DNA of 64,000 bases, from positions 124,001 to 188,000 of the forward strand of contig CALWZC010000002.1 in NCBI GenBank assembly GCA_944385935.1. Reading direction: 5' to 3'. How positions within the stretch are numbered: the stretch's first letter is position 1; every line of letters begins with the position of its first letter. The notes beneath the pieces are model-generated. The model saw nothing but the letters and a program-made list of their open reading frames with translations, had not been told where the DNA came from and made no database searches. A program made the position numbers and the translations under genes. Below are positions 25,734 through 35,269 of the stretch, piece by piece. The DNA is from an uncultured Anaerofilum sp. Its GTDB lineage: Bacteria > Bacillota > Clostridia > Oscillospirales > Ruminococcaceae.

Positions 25734-26183
25734 TTATTCCTCAGTAGAACAGCTAGAGCAACCGTCGCAGCACTCGCCGCCACAGTCTTCCTCAAACTCT
25801 ACTTCAAATTCGGTGCCACAGTTGGGGCAAGCCAAATCCTCGCTGGTGAGGGTATCCTCGTCTACACAAACAGTTTCTCCACATTTGGGGCAGGTGATTT
25901 CGTAGTACAAGCTGTCCTCGTCGTTTTCTTCGTCAAGGTCATCCTCGTCCTCATCTTCCTCATCACCAAAGACATACTCTTCCAAGTCGTCCATGTCCTC
26001 GTCCATGGCGTCTAACTCTTCATAAATCTGGTCAACGTCCTCGTCCAAGGTGGTTACAGCAGCAGTTACCTCATCCAGCAATTCTACAATCGCCTTTAGC
26101 AACTTGCCCTCTTTGCTAGAAGTGTCAATATCAAGACCTTCTGCCAGCCCTTTCAAATAAGCAGTTTTTTCTGTCAGGTTCAT
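25734..26183 (-). CDS. CD1247 N-terminal domain-containing protein with zinc ribbon
   Basis: 149-residue, very acidic protein. The N-terminal helical domain (MNLTEKTAYLKGLAEGLDID; about 1-75) matches the clostridial CD1247 N-terminal domain. An Asp/Glu-only stretch (about 55-90) is followed by a zinc ribbon with CPKCGE and CPNCG, and a Cys-rich tail (CGGECCDGCSSC). Function unknown. It is 49 bases after efp on the same strand and shares its terminator. The cysteine tail could bind metal. Confidence 0.78.
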   Translation of the reverse strand: MNLTEKTAYLKGLAEGLDIDTSSKEGKLLKAIVELLDEVTAAVTTLDEDVDQIYEELDAMDEDMDDLEEYVFGDEEDEDEDDLDEENDEDSLYYEITCPKCGETVCVDEDTLTSEDLACPNCGTEFEVEFEEDCGGECCDGCSSCSTEE

Positions 26184-26232
26184 ACCATTCGCCCTCCTTT
26201 TTCAATAAAAAGCACACAGGGGCTGCGTTATG

Positions 26233-26790
26233 TTAAGCGCGCTCCATGTACTCGCCAGTACGGGTATCAATGCGGATTTTGTCACCCTCGTTGATAAACA
26301 GGGGTACACGAATCTCTGCGCCGGTTTCCAGAACAGCGGGTTTCAAAGTGTTGGTAGCAGTGTTGCCCTTTACACCGGGCTCGGTCTGGGTAACTTCCAA
26401 AATAACAAAGTTGGGAGCCTCTACACCAAATACATTGCCCTTGTAGCTGAGAACCTTAACAACCTCATTCTCCTTCACAAACTTGAAGGAATCGCCCAAA
26501 TCCTTCTGGTTAATTGGTACCTGCTCATAGGTTTCAGTGTCCATGAAGTAGTACAAATCGCCATCGTTGTAGCTGTACTGCATCTCACGACGCTCGATGA
26601 AGGCAGTGGGGAACTTTGCGCTGGGGTTATAGCTGGTTTCAGTTACAGCACCGGTGATAACATTCTTGGTCTTGGTGCGAACAAAAGCAGCACCTTTACC
26701 GGGCTTTACATGCTGAAACTCCACAACCTGAAGAACCTTTCCGTCCTCCTCAAAAGTTACACCATTGCGAAAATCGCCTGCAGTTATCAT
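26233..26790 (-). CDS. efp: Elongation factor P
   Basis: Rescues ribosomes stalled at polyproline. Three beta-barrel domains; domain I loop [14 protein letters not shown] carries Lys32, the residue that is 5-aminopentanol-modified in Bacillus. The start MITAGDF at 26790 follows TTGGAGG; the longer frame reaches the promoter. 185 residues is normal. No efp-modifying gene is nearby. It is expressed with the CD1247-type gene. Confidence 0.96.
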   Translation of the reverse strand: MITAGDFRNGVTFEEDGKVLQVVEFQHVKPGKGAAFVRTKTKNVITGAVTETSYNPSAKFPTAFIERREMQYSYNDGDLYYFMDTETYEQVPINQKDLGDSFKFVKENEVVKVLSYKGNVFGVEAPNFVILEVTQTEPGVKGNTATNTLKPAVLETGAEIRVPLFINEGDKIRIDTRTGEYMERA

Positions 26791-26845
26791 ATAAGAAATC
26801 CTCCAATTTGTAAAAGTTGATACTGTGTAATCACAACTACTATCT

Positions 26846-26874
26846 ATTGTACCCGATACGACAGGATTTTTCAA
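26846..26874 (-). promoter_or_regulatory. Promoter of efp
   Basis: Minus strand TTGAAA (26874-26869), 17 bases, TACAAT (26851-26846), 56 bases before the ATG. Confidence 0.7.
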
Positions 26875-26932
26875 GGGGTTTGTCCTATCAAAAGCACCTT
26901 GTCTTGCAATCCTTTTGTTGTTTAAAGCAAAA

Positions 26933-27790
26933 TCATCCCTTTAGGTTGGTATAATATGCTTTCATGGTGGCAGAATCTTCTGCCTGTGTTCCTGCGGATT
27001 CGCAAATAATCACTGGTGACAGCCCTCTTTCATACAGCAGTTCCATCAAGGGCTCAAAATCCGGGCCCCATTGCTTTCCATCAGCAAAAGTCATATGACA
27101 CTTTTCCCCACCAGCAGTGTATTGTATCATGCTGAAATGGGCATGGAATCGGCTTGCCCGTTCGTCTTGTAGGCTCTCTGCCATTTTATCCAAAATTTCT
27201 GCCATCTGCTTTTTGGTAGAAAATCCACCTTGGGTGCGGGCGTTCAAATGGCCAAAATCAATGCAGGGAGTAATGCGGTTGTCCACTTTGCAAAGTTCAA
27301 GCACCTCTTCTAATGTGCCCAGTTGCCCCACCTTTCCCATGGTTTCGGGGCATAAGACCACATGGGAAAATCCGGCAGCGTCCACTGCCTCCACCATGCG
27401 TTTCATGGTATCTATGGCCTTCTGCAAGGCTACCTCTCGGCTTTGCTTGCCGCAGCTACCGGAATGAAATACCACTCGATTGCCTCCAAGCATGGTGATG
27501 GCCTTTGCACTTTGCAACATATACTCCACCGATTTCAGCCGCTTTTCTTCCTCCATGCTACTCATAGAGATATAATAAGGTGCATGAAGGGAATATACAA
27601 TTTCATGAAGTTGGGCTTGCTTGCAAATAGAGGAAGCTGTTTCTTCATTCAGCCTTACCCCCCTACCACATTGATACTCAAAGGCATCTAGGCCCATTTG
27701 TTTGATATATGCAGGAATTTGGCTTCCAGTTTTATACCCCATTTGTCGAAAACTGTTGCTTTCTCCCGCAGTGCCAAACAAAACACTCAT
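26933..27790 (-). CDS. nfo: Endonuclease IV family / sugar phosphate isomerase-like TIM barrel
   Basis: 285-residue AP-endonuclease-2-superfamily barrel. Metal-ligand segments fit endonuclease [45 protein letters not shown] and [14 protein letters not shown] base-excision repair is the likely role. Some relatives are sugar isomerases, so the substrate is not certain. It overlaps the yqeG stop by four bases (ATGA), making a small yqeG-nfo unit. Confidence 0.8.
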   Translation of the reverse strand: MSVLFGTAGESNSFRQMGYKTGSQIPAYIKQMGLDAFEYQCGRGVRLNEETASSICKQAQLHEIVYSLHAPYYISMSSMEEEKRLKSVEYMLQSAKAITMLGGNRVVFHSGSCGKQSREVALQKAIDTMKRMVEAVDAAGFSHVVLCPETMGKVGQLGTLEEVLELCKVDNRITPCIDFGHLNARTQGGFSTKKQMAEILDKMAESLQDERASRFHAHFSMIQYTAGGEKCHMTFADGKQWGPDFEPLMELLYERGLSPVIICESAGTQAEDSATMKAYYTNLKG

Positions 27791-28287
27791 AAAATTTTTC
27801 CTCCCCTTTTATGGAATTTATCAAAAAATGGTTTCTCCAATTTTCTGCGCAACAAAATTCCTTTGCTAATATCTTTGTCCAGTGGCTCCACCACTAACAC
27901 CGGAATCCCATAGGCCCATCCCGCTAAACGGTCGGTAAACAGTTGGTCGCCTACTAAAGCAATTTCATGGCGGCAAACCCCCAGTTTTTTCCGTGCACGA
28001 TGCAGCCCACCGGGCCAAGGCTTGCAGCCCAAAGAAACATATTCCAAACCAAGCATTTTGGCAAAAGGCTCCACACGCTTTTTTGTATTATTGCTCACAA
28101 TGGCCAGTGGAATTCCTGCTTGCTTCATTGTTTCCAGCCATTGTGAAATTTCTTGGCGCAGGTGTTGGCTTCCGTGTGTGGTCAATGTGTTATCCACATC
28201 CAAAAGCAGGGCTTTGATGTGCTTTTCCTTCAAAAATGCTGGGGTAATATGGGTAATATCTTTAAAAACATATTCCGGTGTAAGCAT
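27787..28287 (-). CDS. yqeG: YqeG family HAD IIIA-type phosphatase
   Basis: 166 residues. HAD motifs: I, LLLDVDNTLTTHG (nucleophile Asp and acid-base Asp); II, LAIVSNNTKKR; III/IV, KPWPGGLHRARKKLG and VGDQLFTDRLAGWAYG. The start at MLTPEYVFKD follows AAGGGAGG. In other Firmicutes YqeG travels with shikimate or ribosome genes and acts on a phosphate ester of uncertain identity. It lies upstream of the endonuclease gene. Confidence 0.9.
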   Translation of the reverse strand: MLTPEYVFKDITHITPAFLKEKHIKALLLDVDNTLTTHGSQHLRQEISQWLETMKQAGIPLAIVSNNTKKRVEPFAKMLGLEYVSLGCKPWPGGLHRARKKLGVCRHEIALVGDQLFTDRLAGWAYGIPVLVVEPLDKDISKGILLRRKLEKPFFDKFHKRGGKIL

Positions 28288-28347
28288 GGCATCCTCCCTT
28301 TTTACGAAATGTGTATCTGTTGCAAAAGATATTGCATAATAAAAATC

Positions 28348-28381
28348 AAAGGTGAGCCCTGCATAGCAGAGCTCACCTTTT
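28348..28381 (-). terminator. Terminator after rpsU
   Basis: Stem AAAGGTGAGC (28348-28357) with GCTCACCTTT (28371-28380); the minus-strand copy continues into TTTGATTTTTATTA. It separates rpsU from yqeG. Confidence 0.75.
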
Positions 28382-28407
28382 ACGCACCTTTTCCGTATTG
28401 CACACAA

Positions 28408-28584
28408 TTATTTAAACTTGCGCTTACGGGCAGCTTCGGACTTTTTCTTGCGCCGAACGGAAGGCTTCTCGTAAGCCTCACGCTTACGCACTTCGGCCAG
28501 CACACCGCTGCGGGCGCAGGAGCGCTTAAAGCGACGCAGAGCACTTTCCAGCGACTCGTTCTCTTTGACACGAATTTCCGACAT
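28408..28584 (-). CDS. rpsU: 30S ribosomal protein S21
   Basis: 58 residues. Start [20 protein letters not shown], with GGGAGGGAAC upstream, and the usual basic end [13 protein letters not shown]. The Cys in FKRSCARSG is common in Firmicutes. It has its own promoter about 100 bases upstream and its own terminator. The protein is short enough that the frame is easily missed in automatic lists. Confidence 0.95.
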   Translation of the reverse strand: MSEIRVKENESLESALRRFKRSCARSGVLAEVRKREAYEKPSVRRKKKSEAARKRKFK

Positions 28585-28686
28585 CTTGTTCCCTCCCTTG
28601 ACATGAGGTAGGAGCCGACCCGTTCACAGCCAAAACCACAATGTTTCGGCGGCAGGCCCATTCACTGTTGATAATCAACGGAACTC

Positions 28687-28716
28687 ATTATACTACAAAT
28701 TTACCTGCCCTGTCAA
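28687..28716 (-). promoter_or_regulatory. Promoter of rpsU
   Basis: Minus strand TTGACA (28716-28711), 18-base spacer, TATAAT (28692-28687). It leaves a roughly 95-base leader before the S21 start that shows modest inverted repeats (GTTGATTATCAAC at its 5' end). Confidence 0.78.
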
Positions 28717-28810
28717 CAATCTTTTTCATCTTACCTCGATTATTTTTTCAATTTTTGCCAGCTCTGTCCAAATTCTCTTTTTTCATCGGCTGAACAAGGA
28801 ATTTTTATTC

Positions 28811-31216
28811 TTATTTTGCTGCCAAGTTCACCAGTTTACCCGGAACGTAAATTTCCTTTACAACTGTTTTTCCCTCTAAAGCAGCCGCTACATTGGCATC
28901 TGCCTTTGCAGTAGCAATGGCATCTTCTGCCGAAATGTCAGAAGCCACAGTCAACCGAGCTTTTATCTTTCCGTTTACCTGTACGGCAATTTCTACAGTG
29001 CTTTCCACACATTTTGCCTCATCATACTGGGGCCATGGATAATATGCCAGTTCTTGCTCCATTCCCAGTTGCTGCCATGCCTCCTCTGTCAAGTGAGGTG
29101 CAAAGGGATTCAAGAGTTGCAACAATACCTTGTATTCGTCACGAGTTGCGCCACCTTTGGCCTCGTACTCGTTCAGCAAACTCATCATAGCAGCAATAGC
29201 AGTGTTGTGCTTCAGGCATTCAATATCCTCGCTTACCTTTTTGATGGTGCGGTTTACAATGCCTTCCATCTCGGAGCGAATGCCCTCGCCCTCTACCAGC
29301 TTTTCATTCAGGTTCCATACACGCTCCAAAAAGCGTTTGCATCCCTTGATGGAACTGGTATTCCATGGAGCTGCCTTTTCAAAATCACCAATGAACATTT
29401 CATACATACGCAGGGTATCTGCTCCGTACTCTGCAATTACATCATCGGGATTTACCACATTTCCACGGCTCTTACTCATCTTTTCGCCGTTTTCGCCCAA
29501 AATCATACCATGGCTGGTACGCTTTGCATAAGGCTCTTTGGTGGGTACTACACCAATATCATACAAGAACTTATGCCAGAAGCGGCTGTACAGCAGGTGC
29601 AAGGTAGTATGCTCCATACCACCATTATACCAATCTACAGGGCCCCAATATTCCACAGCTTCCTTGCTTACAGGTGCGGTGTCACAGGTGGGGTCCATAT
29701 ACCGCAAGAAATACCAGCTAGAACCAGCCCACTGAGGCATGGTGTCGGTTTCTCTCTTTGCAGCACCACCACAACAAGGACAGGTAGTGTTCACCCACTC
29801 GGTATGGCGTGCCAGAGGACTTTCTCCGCCCTCGCCCGGCTCAAAATCGCTAATTTCAGGCAAACGCAAAGGCAATTCATTTTCAGGTACAGGCACCCAT
29901 CCACACTGTTCACAATGAATCATGGGGATAGGCTCGCCCCAGTACCGCTGACGGCTAAATACCCAGTCACGCAGCTTAAAGTTTACTTTTGCATGACCTT
30001 TTCCCTCTTTCTCCAACCATGCAATCATTGCAGCTTTTGCTTCCTCTACGGATTTTCCGTTGAGGAATCCACTATTTACCAAAGTGCCAGTAGCGCAGTC
30101 GGTGAAAGCCTCTTTTTCAATATCTCCACCAGCAACTACTTCCACAATCTCGGTGCCGAAAGCCTTTGCAAACTCATAGTCACGAGTATCATGGGCAGGC
30201 ACAGCCATAATAGCACCGGTTCCATAAGTAGCTAATACATAATCCGACAAGAAAATGGGAATTTCCTTGCCATTGGCAGGGTTGATTCCTTTTACACCCT
30301 TTAACTCCACGCCGGTTTTGTCTTTGTTCAGTTCAGTGCGCTCCAAGTCGCTTTTGCGGGCAGCAGCATCCTGATATGCTCGAACCTCGTCCATATTCTG
30401 GATAAGAGAAGCCCATTTTTCTACCAACTTGTGCTCTGGTGCCAAAACCATGTAGGTTGCACCAAACATGGTGTCAGGACGAGTGGTGTATACTGTAATG
30501 TCATCTCCAGCAGTGGAACCAAAGTTCACCTCTGCGCCATGGCTGCGACCAATCCAGTTTTTCTGTTGGGTTGCAACACGCTCGATAAAGTCCAGCCCGT
30601 CCAAGTCATCAATCAAACGGTCGGCATACTCGGTAATCTTCAGCATCCACTGGCTTTTTACCTTATGTACTACCTCACCGCCACAGCGTTCACATACACC
30701 ATTGACAACTTCTTCGTTTGCCAAAACCACTTTACAACTGGTGCACCAGTTTACATTCATTTCCTTTTTGTATGCCAACCCTTTTTTGAACATCTGCAAG
30801 AAAATCCATTGTGTCCACTTGTAGTAATTGGGGTCGGTAGTGTTAATTTCTCTATCCCAGTCAAAGGAAAGTCCCAAACTTTTCAGCTGGCTTTTAAAGC
30901 GAGCCACGTTATTTTTGGTAACCACCTCAGGATGGATGTGGTTCTTCATGGCAAAGTTCTCGGTGGGCAAACCAAAGGCATCCCATCCCATAGGATACAG
31001 CACATTGTATCCACATTGCCGCTTTTTACGAGCAACAATATCCAGTGCGGTATAGCTGCGGGGATGTCCTACATGAAGGCCCTGACCGGAAGGATACGGA
31101 AACTCTACCAAAGCATAAAACTTCGGTTTGGTTGTATCCAATTTTGCCGCAAAGGTTTTTTTGTCATCCCAAATTTTTTGCCATTTTTCTTCTGTTTGTT
31201 TAAAATCGTATTTCAC
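28811..31216 (-). CDS. leuS: Leucyl-tRNA synthetase
   Basis: Class I synthetase. HIGH-type motif [15 protein letters not shown] near residue 45, an editing domain (CP1) in the middle ([19 protein letters not shown]) and KMSKSRGN near residue 580. CxxC zinc sites appear in CTSCK/CERCGG and CEQCGW/CPCCGG. 801 residues is full length. The start codon is GTG, preceded by GAGGTGACAGGA. It is the last gene of the long minus-strand block, 12 bases after rsfS. Confidence 0.97.
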   Translation of the reverse strand: MKYDFKQTEEKWQKIWDDKKTFAAKLDTTKPKFYALVEFPYPSGQGLHVGHPRSYTALDIVARKKRQCGYNVLYPMGWDAFGLPTENFAMKNHIHPEVVTKNNVARFKSQLKSLGLSFDWDREINTTDPNYYKWTQWIFLQMFKKGLAYKKEMNVNWCTSCKVVLANEEVVNGVCERCGGEVVHKVKSQWMLKITEYADRLIDDLDGLDFIERVATQQKNWIGRSHGAEVNFGSTAGDDITVYTTRPDTMFGATYMVLAPEHKLVEKWASLIQNMDEVRAYQDAAARKSDLERTELNKDKTGVELKGVKGINPANGKEIPIFLSDYVLATYGTGAIMAVPAHDTRDYEFAKAFGTEIVEVVAGGDIEKEAFTDCATGTLVNSGFLNGKSVEEAKAAMIAWLEKEGKGHAKVNFKLRDWVFSRQRYWGEPIPMIHCEQCGWVPVPENELPLRLPEISDFEPGEGGESPLARHTEWVNTTCPCCGGAAKRETDTMPQWAGSSWYFLRYMDPTCDTAPVSKEAVEYWGPVDWYNGGMEHTTLHLLYSRFWHKFLYDIGVVPTKEPYAKRTSHGMILGENGEKMSKSRGNVVNPDDVIAEYGADTLRMYEMFIGDFEKAAPWNTSSIKGCKRFLERVWNLNEKLVEGEGIRSEMEGIVNRTIKKVSEDIECLKHNTAIAAMMSLLNEYEAKGGATRDEYKVLLQLLNPFAPHLTEEAWQQLGMEQELAYYPWPQYDEAKCVESTVEIAVQVNGKIKARLTVASDISAEDAIATAKADANVAAALEGKTVVKEIYVPGKLVNLAAK

Positions 31217-31228
31217 TTTCCTGTCACC

Positions 31229-31654
31229 TCAAGTCAATCCCTTTTTTTCTTTATGAAGCTCTGCAATATACTGGGGAGATTGGTATTTGTTATACTTCAC
31301 CAAATCCTTGCTGAAATCCAACTCCACAGGGTCTGCATCGGCCCATAAATGTTCCAAATCATAAAACTCTCGTGCTTGTGGGTAGAAAATATGAACAATT
31401 ACCTCACCATAATCCAGCAAAATCCAGTTTTTGGTGTCATATCCTTCTGTGCGCAGGGGACGAATGCCTTCATGCTCTAAAAAGAATTCCACATCTTCTG
31501 CCAAGCTCTTTACCTGTGTGCTAGAGCTACCACTAGCAATGACAAAGCAATCGGTCAAGATGGTCAAATCTCTTACCTTTAGCACTTTTACTTCTTGTGC
31601 TTTTCGGGTATCCAAAATCCGTGCGATATGGGTAGCCAATTCTAAACTTTCCAT
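31229..31654 (-). CDS. rsfS: Ribosome silencing factor RsfS
   Basis: Binds L14 on the 50S subunit and blocks subunit joining in starvation. 141 residues with the family core VLKVRDLTILTDCFVIASGSSSTQVKSLAEDVE and W(I/V)LLDYGEVIVHIF. I choose the ATG at 31654 over the TTG just before it from the AAGGAG spacing. A Lys/Gln-rich C-terminal tail is slightly longer than usual. The preceding gene encodes an LCP protein. Confidence 0.95.
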   Translation of the reverse strand: MESLELATHIARILDTRKAQEVKVLKVRDLTILTDCFVIASGSSSTQVKSLAEDVEFFLEHEGIRPLRTEGYDTKNWILLDYGEVIVHIFYPQAREFYDLEHLWADADPVELDFSKDLVKYNKYQSPQYIAELHKEKKGLT

Positions 31655-31675
31655 CAATCATTCTCCTTTATCCAG

Positions 31676-31712
31676 AAAAAGGGTGCACACTCGCTTGTTT
31701 TTCATGCACCCT
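31676..31712 (-). terminator. Terminator between the LCP gene and rsfS
   Basis: AGGGTGCA (31680-31687) with 31705-31712; on the minus strand the stem is followed by TTTTTCTGG. rsfS-leuS may be fed by readthrough or by a promoter I cannot pick out in the short gap. Confidence 0.68.
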
Positions 31713-31727
31713 CGTTTCTCTATTTTA

Positions 31728-33077
31728 TTACGCTGCGGGAGCACTGCTCTCTTGGTCTGATACCTCAATATTTCCCGATGTGATTCCAGCCTCTGCATCC
31801 ACCTCGCCCATAAAGCTGATGGCAGCATCATGAAGCTGACCGGCTGCGGGCCATTGGGGGATGTCAAATTCCTCTGCACTCACTGGCTCTCCATAGGTGC
31901 GGAAGTAGGTGTTGAGCAAGTCTGCCGTTTCGGGTTCTGCCACTACATTCACCGACTGATTGTTATATCGTTCTGCACCTGCATATTCCGGCACACGACA
32001 CATCATAATGTTTTGGCTGGGCACCTGCAATGCAGACACACCTACACTTGCCATATCGGTTACAGACATATCGGTTTTCATATAGGTCAAAAATACTGGG
32101 AACAGCTTAAAAATATCTTTCGGTGTCATGGTGCGCAACTGGTTGAACAAGCCCGAATAGAAATACCGTTGCATTTCCAAACGGGCAAAATCTCCTGTGG
32201 CATAGCCATCGCCATGGCGGTTGCGAACAAAAAACTCTGCGGCAGCACCGTTCATGGTTTGGTAACCAGCACTTAGCTTACTACCATCAAACTCCATATC
32301 TCTGGGTACATATACCTGAATGCCGCCAAAGGTATCTACAATACTGCGCAAGCTCTCCATGTCTATGGTCAAATAGTAGTCAATGGGCAACTTGAACATT
32401 TTATAAATCTGGTTGGCCAATAAAGAAATATTTGTATCTCCATTTTTAGATGCTACACCGTTTATTTTTCCATTGTTAGCAAGGTCGCCTCCCACATAGG
32501 TGTCACGGGGGATTTGCAGCATGTTAATTTTTTTGTTTTTCACATCAAAATTCACATACATAATCATGTCTGTGAGGGCATGGGTTCGACCTTCTTCATA
32601 GTCGATGCCGCAAACCAAAAAGTTTACTACATCACCTTTATACTCTTTTGGGGTATTTACTAGACTATCCAGTACGCCCAAACCCGCATTGGAACCAGAA
32701 AGCACATAGTTGATATAAAAATATCCGCCTCCTAACACCAGTACCGGAGTAAGCACCAGCAACACCAAAATGGTTGTAAAAATGCGCTTTGCCTTTTTCT
32801 TGCGTTTTTTGGCTGCCTGCTTTCGTGCAGCTTGTGGCTTTTGCTTGGGGCTGTTTTGAGAAGCAGGTCGCCTGTATACATTTGAAGCTGCTGTATGGTT
32901 CTGATTGCTTTCTCTGTAAGGGTGGTTGCTGCGAGGTGCACGGTACGCCGCCGAAACATTCATTTCTCCCGGTTGAGAGGGTCTTTGCACAGGTCTTCTT
33001 GGGTCACGGTGAGCACGAGTTGTGTCAATGTTTACCTGTCGTCGGGGAGGATTGCCTCGGTTGTTGTCATTTCTCAT
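31728..33077 (-). CDS. LytR-CpsA-Psr (LCP) family protein
   Basis: LCP enzymes ligate wall polymers to peptidoglycan at the outer membrane face. A long Arg/Pro/Asn-rich cytoplasmic N-terminus (about 1-98) is followed by one membrane helix (about 99-122). The LCP catalytic domain has MLQIPRDTYV, NGKINGV, GGIQVYVPRDMEF and RNRHGDGYATGDFARLEMQR. A tail with acidic residues ends at 449. It overlaps the yqeK stop by four bases. The exact polymer (teichoic acid or other) cannot be read. Confidence 0.92.
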   Translation of the reverse strand: MRNDNNRGNPPRRQVNIDTTRAHRDPRRPVQRPSQPGEMNVSAAYRAPRSNHPYRESNQNHTAASNVYRRPASQNSPKQKPQAARKQAAKKRKKKAKRIFTTILVLLVLTPVLVLGGGYFYINYVLSGSNAGLGVLDSLVNTPKEYKGDVVNFLVCGIDYEEGRTHALTDMIMYVNFDVKNKKINMLQIPRDTYVGGDLANNGKINGVASKNGDTNISLLANQIYKMFKLPIDYYLTIDMESLRSIVDTFGGIQVYVPRDMEFDGSKLSAGYQTMNGAAAEFFVRNRHGDGYATGDFARLEMQRYFYSGLFNQLRTMTPKDIFKLFPVFLTYMKTDMSVTDMASVGVSALQVPSQNIMMCRVPEYAGAERYNNQSVNVVAEPETADLLNTYFRTYGEPVSAEEFDIPQWPAAGQLHDAAISFMGEVDAEAGITSGNIEVSDQESSAPAA

Positions 33078-33658
33078 AGGACCAAATCTCCTTTGTTTTG
33101 GTTATGCCGCAGGTCCTCTAGTGTTTGGAGTGAAGTTTCATCCACTGGCTTTCCGCTTTGTTGTAGCCATTGGATATTCATTTCCATTGCAGTTCTCATT
33201 GCCAGATGAATGTCCTGTCGTTCCAGCTTGCGCAGGTATTCCACCTCTGGATAGTTGCGCTCGGCACTGGTCATATCTGCAAGAAAAATGATTTTATCCA
33301 GCAATGTCATTCCCGGTTTTCCGGTGGTGTGACACCGAATGGCCGACAAAATTTCCTCATCTTCCACACCCCATTTTACTTTTGCCAAAATTGCTGCACA
33401 AAATCCATGCCACACAGGAAAAGGTTTTTGAGGTGCGTCACATGCCATTATAGCATTGTGGCTAAAAATCTGCAACATTTCTTCTTTGGTCATTTCTTTT
33501 GCAATGTCATGGAGCAAAGCCGCCACAGCCGCTTTGTGAACATCTGCTCCATACTGTTTTGCCAGTTCCACTGCTACATCTCGCACATTAAGAGTATGTT
33601 GCAACCGCTTTGGTGATAAGGTTTCTTTTGCAAGTTGTTCTGCCTGTTGTTCTGTCAT
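33074..33658 (-). CDS. yqeK: YqeK family HD phosphohydrolase (symmetrical Ap4A hydrolase)
   Basis: 194-residue HD-domain protein that hydrolyses diadenosine tetraphosphate symmetrically. Motifs: RLQHTLNVRDVAVELA, AALLHDIAKEMTKEE (HD pair), SHNAIMACDAPQKPFPVWHGFCAA and IRCHTTGKPGMTLLDKIIFLADM. The ATG at 33658 follows AGAAGGAGGGG, ruling out a 56-residue upstream extension. It overlaps nadD by four bases (ATGA) and the LCP gene by four. Confidence 0.93.
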   Translation of the reverse strand: MTEQQAEQLAKETLSPKRLQHTLNVRDVAVELAKQYGADVHKAAVAALLHDIAKEMTKEEMLQIFSHNAIMACDAPQKPFPVWHGFCAAILAKVKWGVEDEEILSAIRCHTTGKPGMTLLDKIIFLADMTSAERNYPEVEYLRKLERQDIHLAMRTAMEMNIQWLQQSGKPVDETSLQTLEDLRHNQNKGDLVL

Positions 33659-34266
33659 ACTTTCCCCTCCTTCTGTTGATACAACCCATATTTTTCCACA
33701 ACCTCTGCCACCTGTTTTGGCAGCAATTTCTTTGCCGAATTTCCTGCTATCAACTGTCTGCGCAGGTCGGTGGAGGACTGCTTCACCACCGACACTGGCA
33801 ACACCACAATTTTTGCACCCTTGCACCGAAGGGCCTCTGCTGCCTGTTCAAAGGATTTCATCTGTCCACTATCCCGACACAATGCCACCAAGGTGCACCA
33901 ACGCAACAGTCTTTGCCAATCCTTCCAAGCAGTAAAGCTGGTGAGCATATCCCCACCGATGCAAAGATAAATTTTCCCATGGGGATAGCATTGTCTCAGG
34001 TGCCCAATGGTATCTACTGTATAGTTTTTTCCCTTGCGAGAAATCTCCCAGTCGCTTAGCTGCACCTGTTTTCCCAGTGTTTCAAAACAACGGCACATGG
34101 CAAGGCGAATGGAAGAGGGCGTTGCACTTGCTTTTTTGTGAGGGGGAACCCCTGCCGGCATAATAACCACTTTGTCTGGTTGAAGATACTCCATGGCAGA
34201 TTCCAACAAATGCAAATGACCCTTGTGAGGTGGGTCAAATGTGCCCCCATACAGTAAAATTTTCAT
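33655..34266 (-). CDS. nadD: Nicotinate-nucleotide adenylyltransferase
   Basis: Adenylylates nicotinate mononucleotide in NAD synthesis. Nucleotidyltransferase motif LLYGGTFDPPHKGHLHLL (T/HxGH) at the N-terminus and the SSTDLRRQLIAGNSAKKLLP segment (the SSTxxR motif) near residue 165. 203 residues is usual. It is translationally coupled to yqeK, the typical Firmicutes order yhbY-nadD-yqeK. Confidence 0.95.
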   Translation of the reverse strand: MKILLYGGTFDPPHKGHLHLLESAMEYLQPDKVVIMPAGVPPHKKASATPSSIRLAMCRCFETLGKQVQLSDWEISRKGKNYTVDTIGHLRQCYPHGKIYLCIGGDMLTSFTAWKDWQRLLRWCTLVALCRDSGQMKSFEQAAEALRCKGAKIVVLPVSVVKQSSTDLRRQLIAGNSAKKLLPKQVAEVVEKYGLYQQKEGKV

Positions 34267-34286
34267 GGCACTCTCTCCCCAACTAG

Positions 34287-34583
34287 TTATTTTAGCAGGT
34301 CTGCAAATTTAGATTCTTTCTTTTTTTGCAGATATAGCACAAACTTAGAGCCAATTACCTGCACCACATCGGCACCGGTTTCCTCTGCCAAAATATTGGC
34401 AGCTTCTTTTGCACTATACATACTGGTTTCCAGAACCTTCATTTTAATCAGTTCCCTTGCTGCCAAACAATCGGCAGTGGACTTGATAAGAGTTTCGTCA
34501 ATCTCTCCCTTTCCCACCTGAAACACAGGGGTCAAGGTGTTGGCTTGTGCACGCAAAATGGCTCGTTGCTTACTTGTCAGCAT
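34287..34583 (-). CDS. yhbY: Ribosome assembly RNA-binding protein YhbY
   Basis: 98-residue CRS1/YhbY (CRM) domain: MLTSKQRAILRAQANTL, VFQVGKGEIDETLI and IGSKFVLYLQKKK, with the GxxG-type loop between. It takes part in late 50S assembly in other bacteria. AAAAGGAG lies before the ATG. It is in the block between rdgB and nadD. Confidence 0.93.
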   Translation of the reverse strand: MLTSKQRAILRAQANTLTPVFQVGKGEIDETLIKSTADCLAARELIKMKVLETSMYSAKEAANILAEETGADVVQVIGSKFVLYLQKKKESKFADLLK

Positions 34584-34625
34584 AGATATAGTTCTCCTTT
34601 TGGGTATATGTTTTTTGTGATTGTA

Positions 34626-35267
34626 TTATTTTTCAGCGGTTTGCAAAAAATCCGACAGTGCTCTGTCCAGTTTTTCCATGGCTCTGCCACGATGGCTGAT
34701 GGCGTCCTTTTGCCAATCCTCCAACTGTGCATAGGTAAGCTGCTGGGTGTTGGCTTTGATGCTTCCATCTTCACAACCTACAAAATCCGGCACGAAAAGG
34801 GGGTCATAGCCAAAACCGTTGGTGCCTTTTCTCTGGCGAATCACCTTGCCCGGACATTCTCCCAACACAGTGATAGATTTACCATTTGGCAGCATGAAGC
34901 AAACAGCAGAAACAAATTTTGCTGTGCGTTTGCTTTCTTCCACTTGCTCTAGGTCAGCAATCAATTTATCATTGTTTGCCTCATCATCTCCATGAACTCC
35001 ACAATAGCGGGCAGAATAGACACCGGGGGCACCATCCAGCCCATCTACTGCTAGTCCCGAATCATCTGCAACAGTAGCAATTCCGCTGGCAGCACAGATT
35101 GCCTGTGCTTTAATTTTTGCATTTTCCTCAAAGGTAGTGCCCGTTTCCTCTGGCTCTATTGCAATGTTCAATTCTTTCTGGCTTTTTACAGTGTGGCCCT
35201 GTTTTTCCAGAATACGCCGCAATTCTTTTAGTTTTCCGGCATTGTTGGTTGCTGCACAAATCAGCAT
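34626..35267 (-). CDS. rdgB: XTP/dITP diphosphatase (RdgB/HAM1 family)
   Basis: House-cleaning pyrophosphatase for non-canonical purine nucleotides. Signatures: ICAATNNAGKLKELRRIL at the N-terminus, ADDSGLAVDGLDGAPGVYSARYCG in the middle and GTNGFGYDPLFVPD with SHRGRAMEKL at the end. 213 residues is slightly long. It starts two bases after the ftsY stop. Confidence 0.95.
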   Translation of the reverse strand: MLICAATNNAGKLKELRRILEKQGHTVKSQKELNIAIEPEETGTTFEENAKIKAQAICAASGIATVADDSGLAVDGLDGAPGVYSARYCGVHGDDEANNDKLIADLEQVEESKRTAKFVSAVCFMLPNGKSITVLGECPGKVIRQRKGTNGFGYDPLFVPDFVGCEDGSIKANTQQLTYAQLEDWQKDAISHRGRAMEKLDRALSDFLQTAEK

Positions 35268-35269
35268 GG

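Noticed and set aside
28153-28661. Open frames on both strands across rpsU
   Set aside because: They are out of frame with S21, which is a perfect match with its own promoter, ribosome-binding site and terminator.
29054-30235. 393-codon plus-strand open frame over leuS
   Set aside because: Antisense shadow of a clear leucyl-tRNA synthetase.
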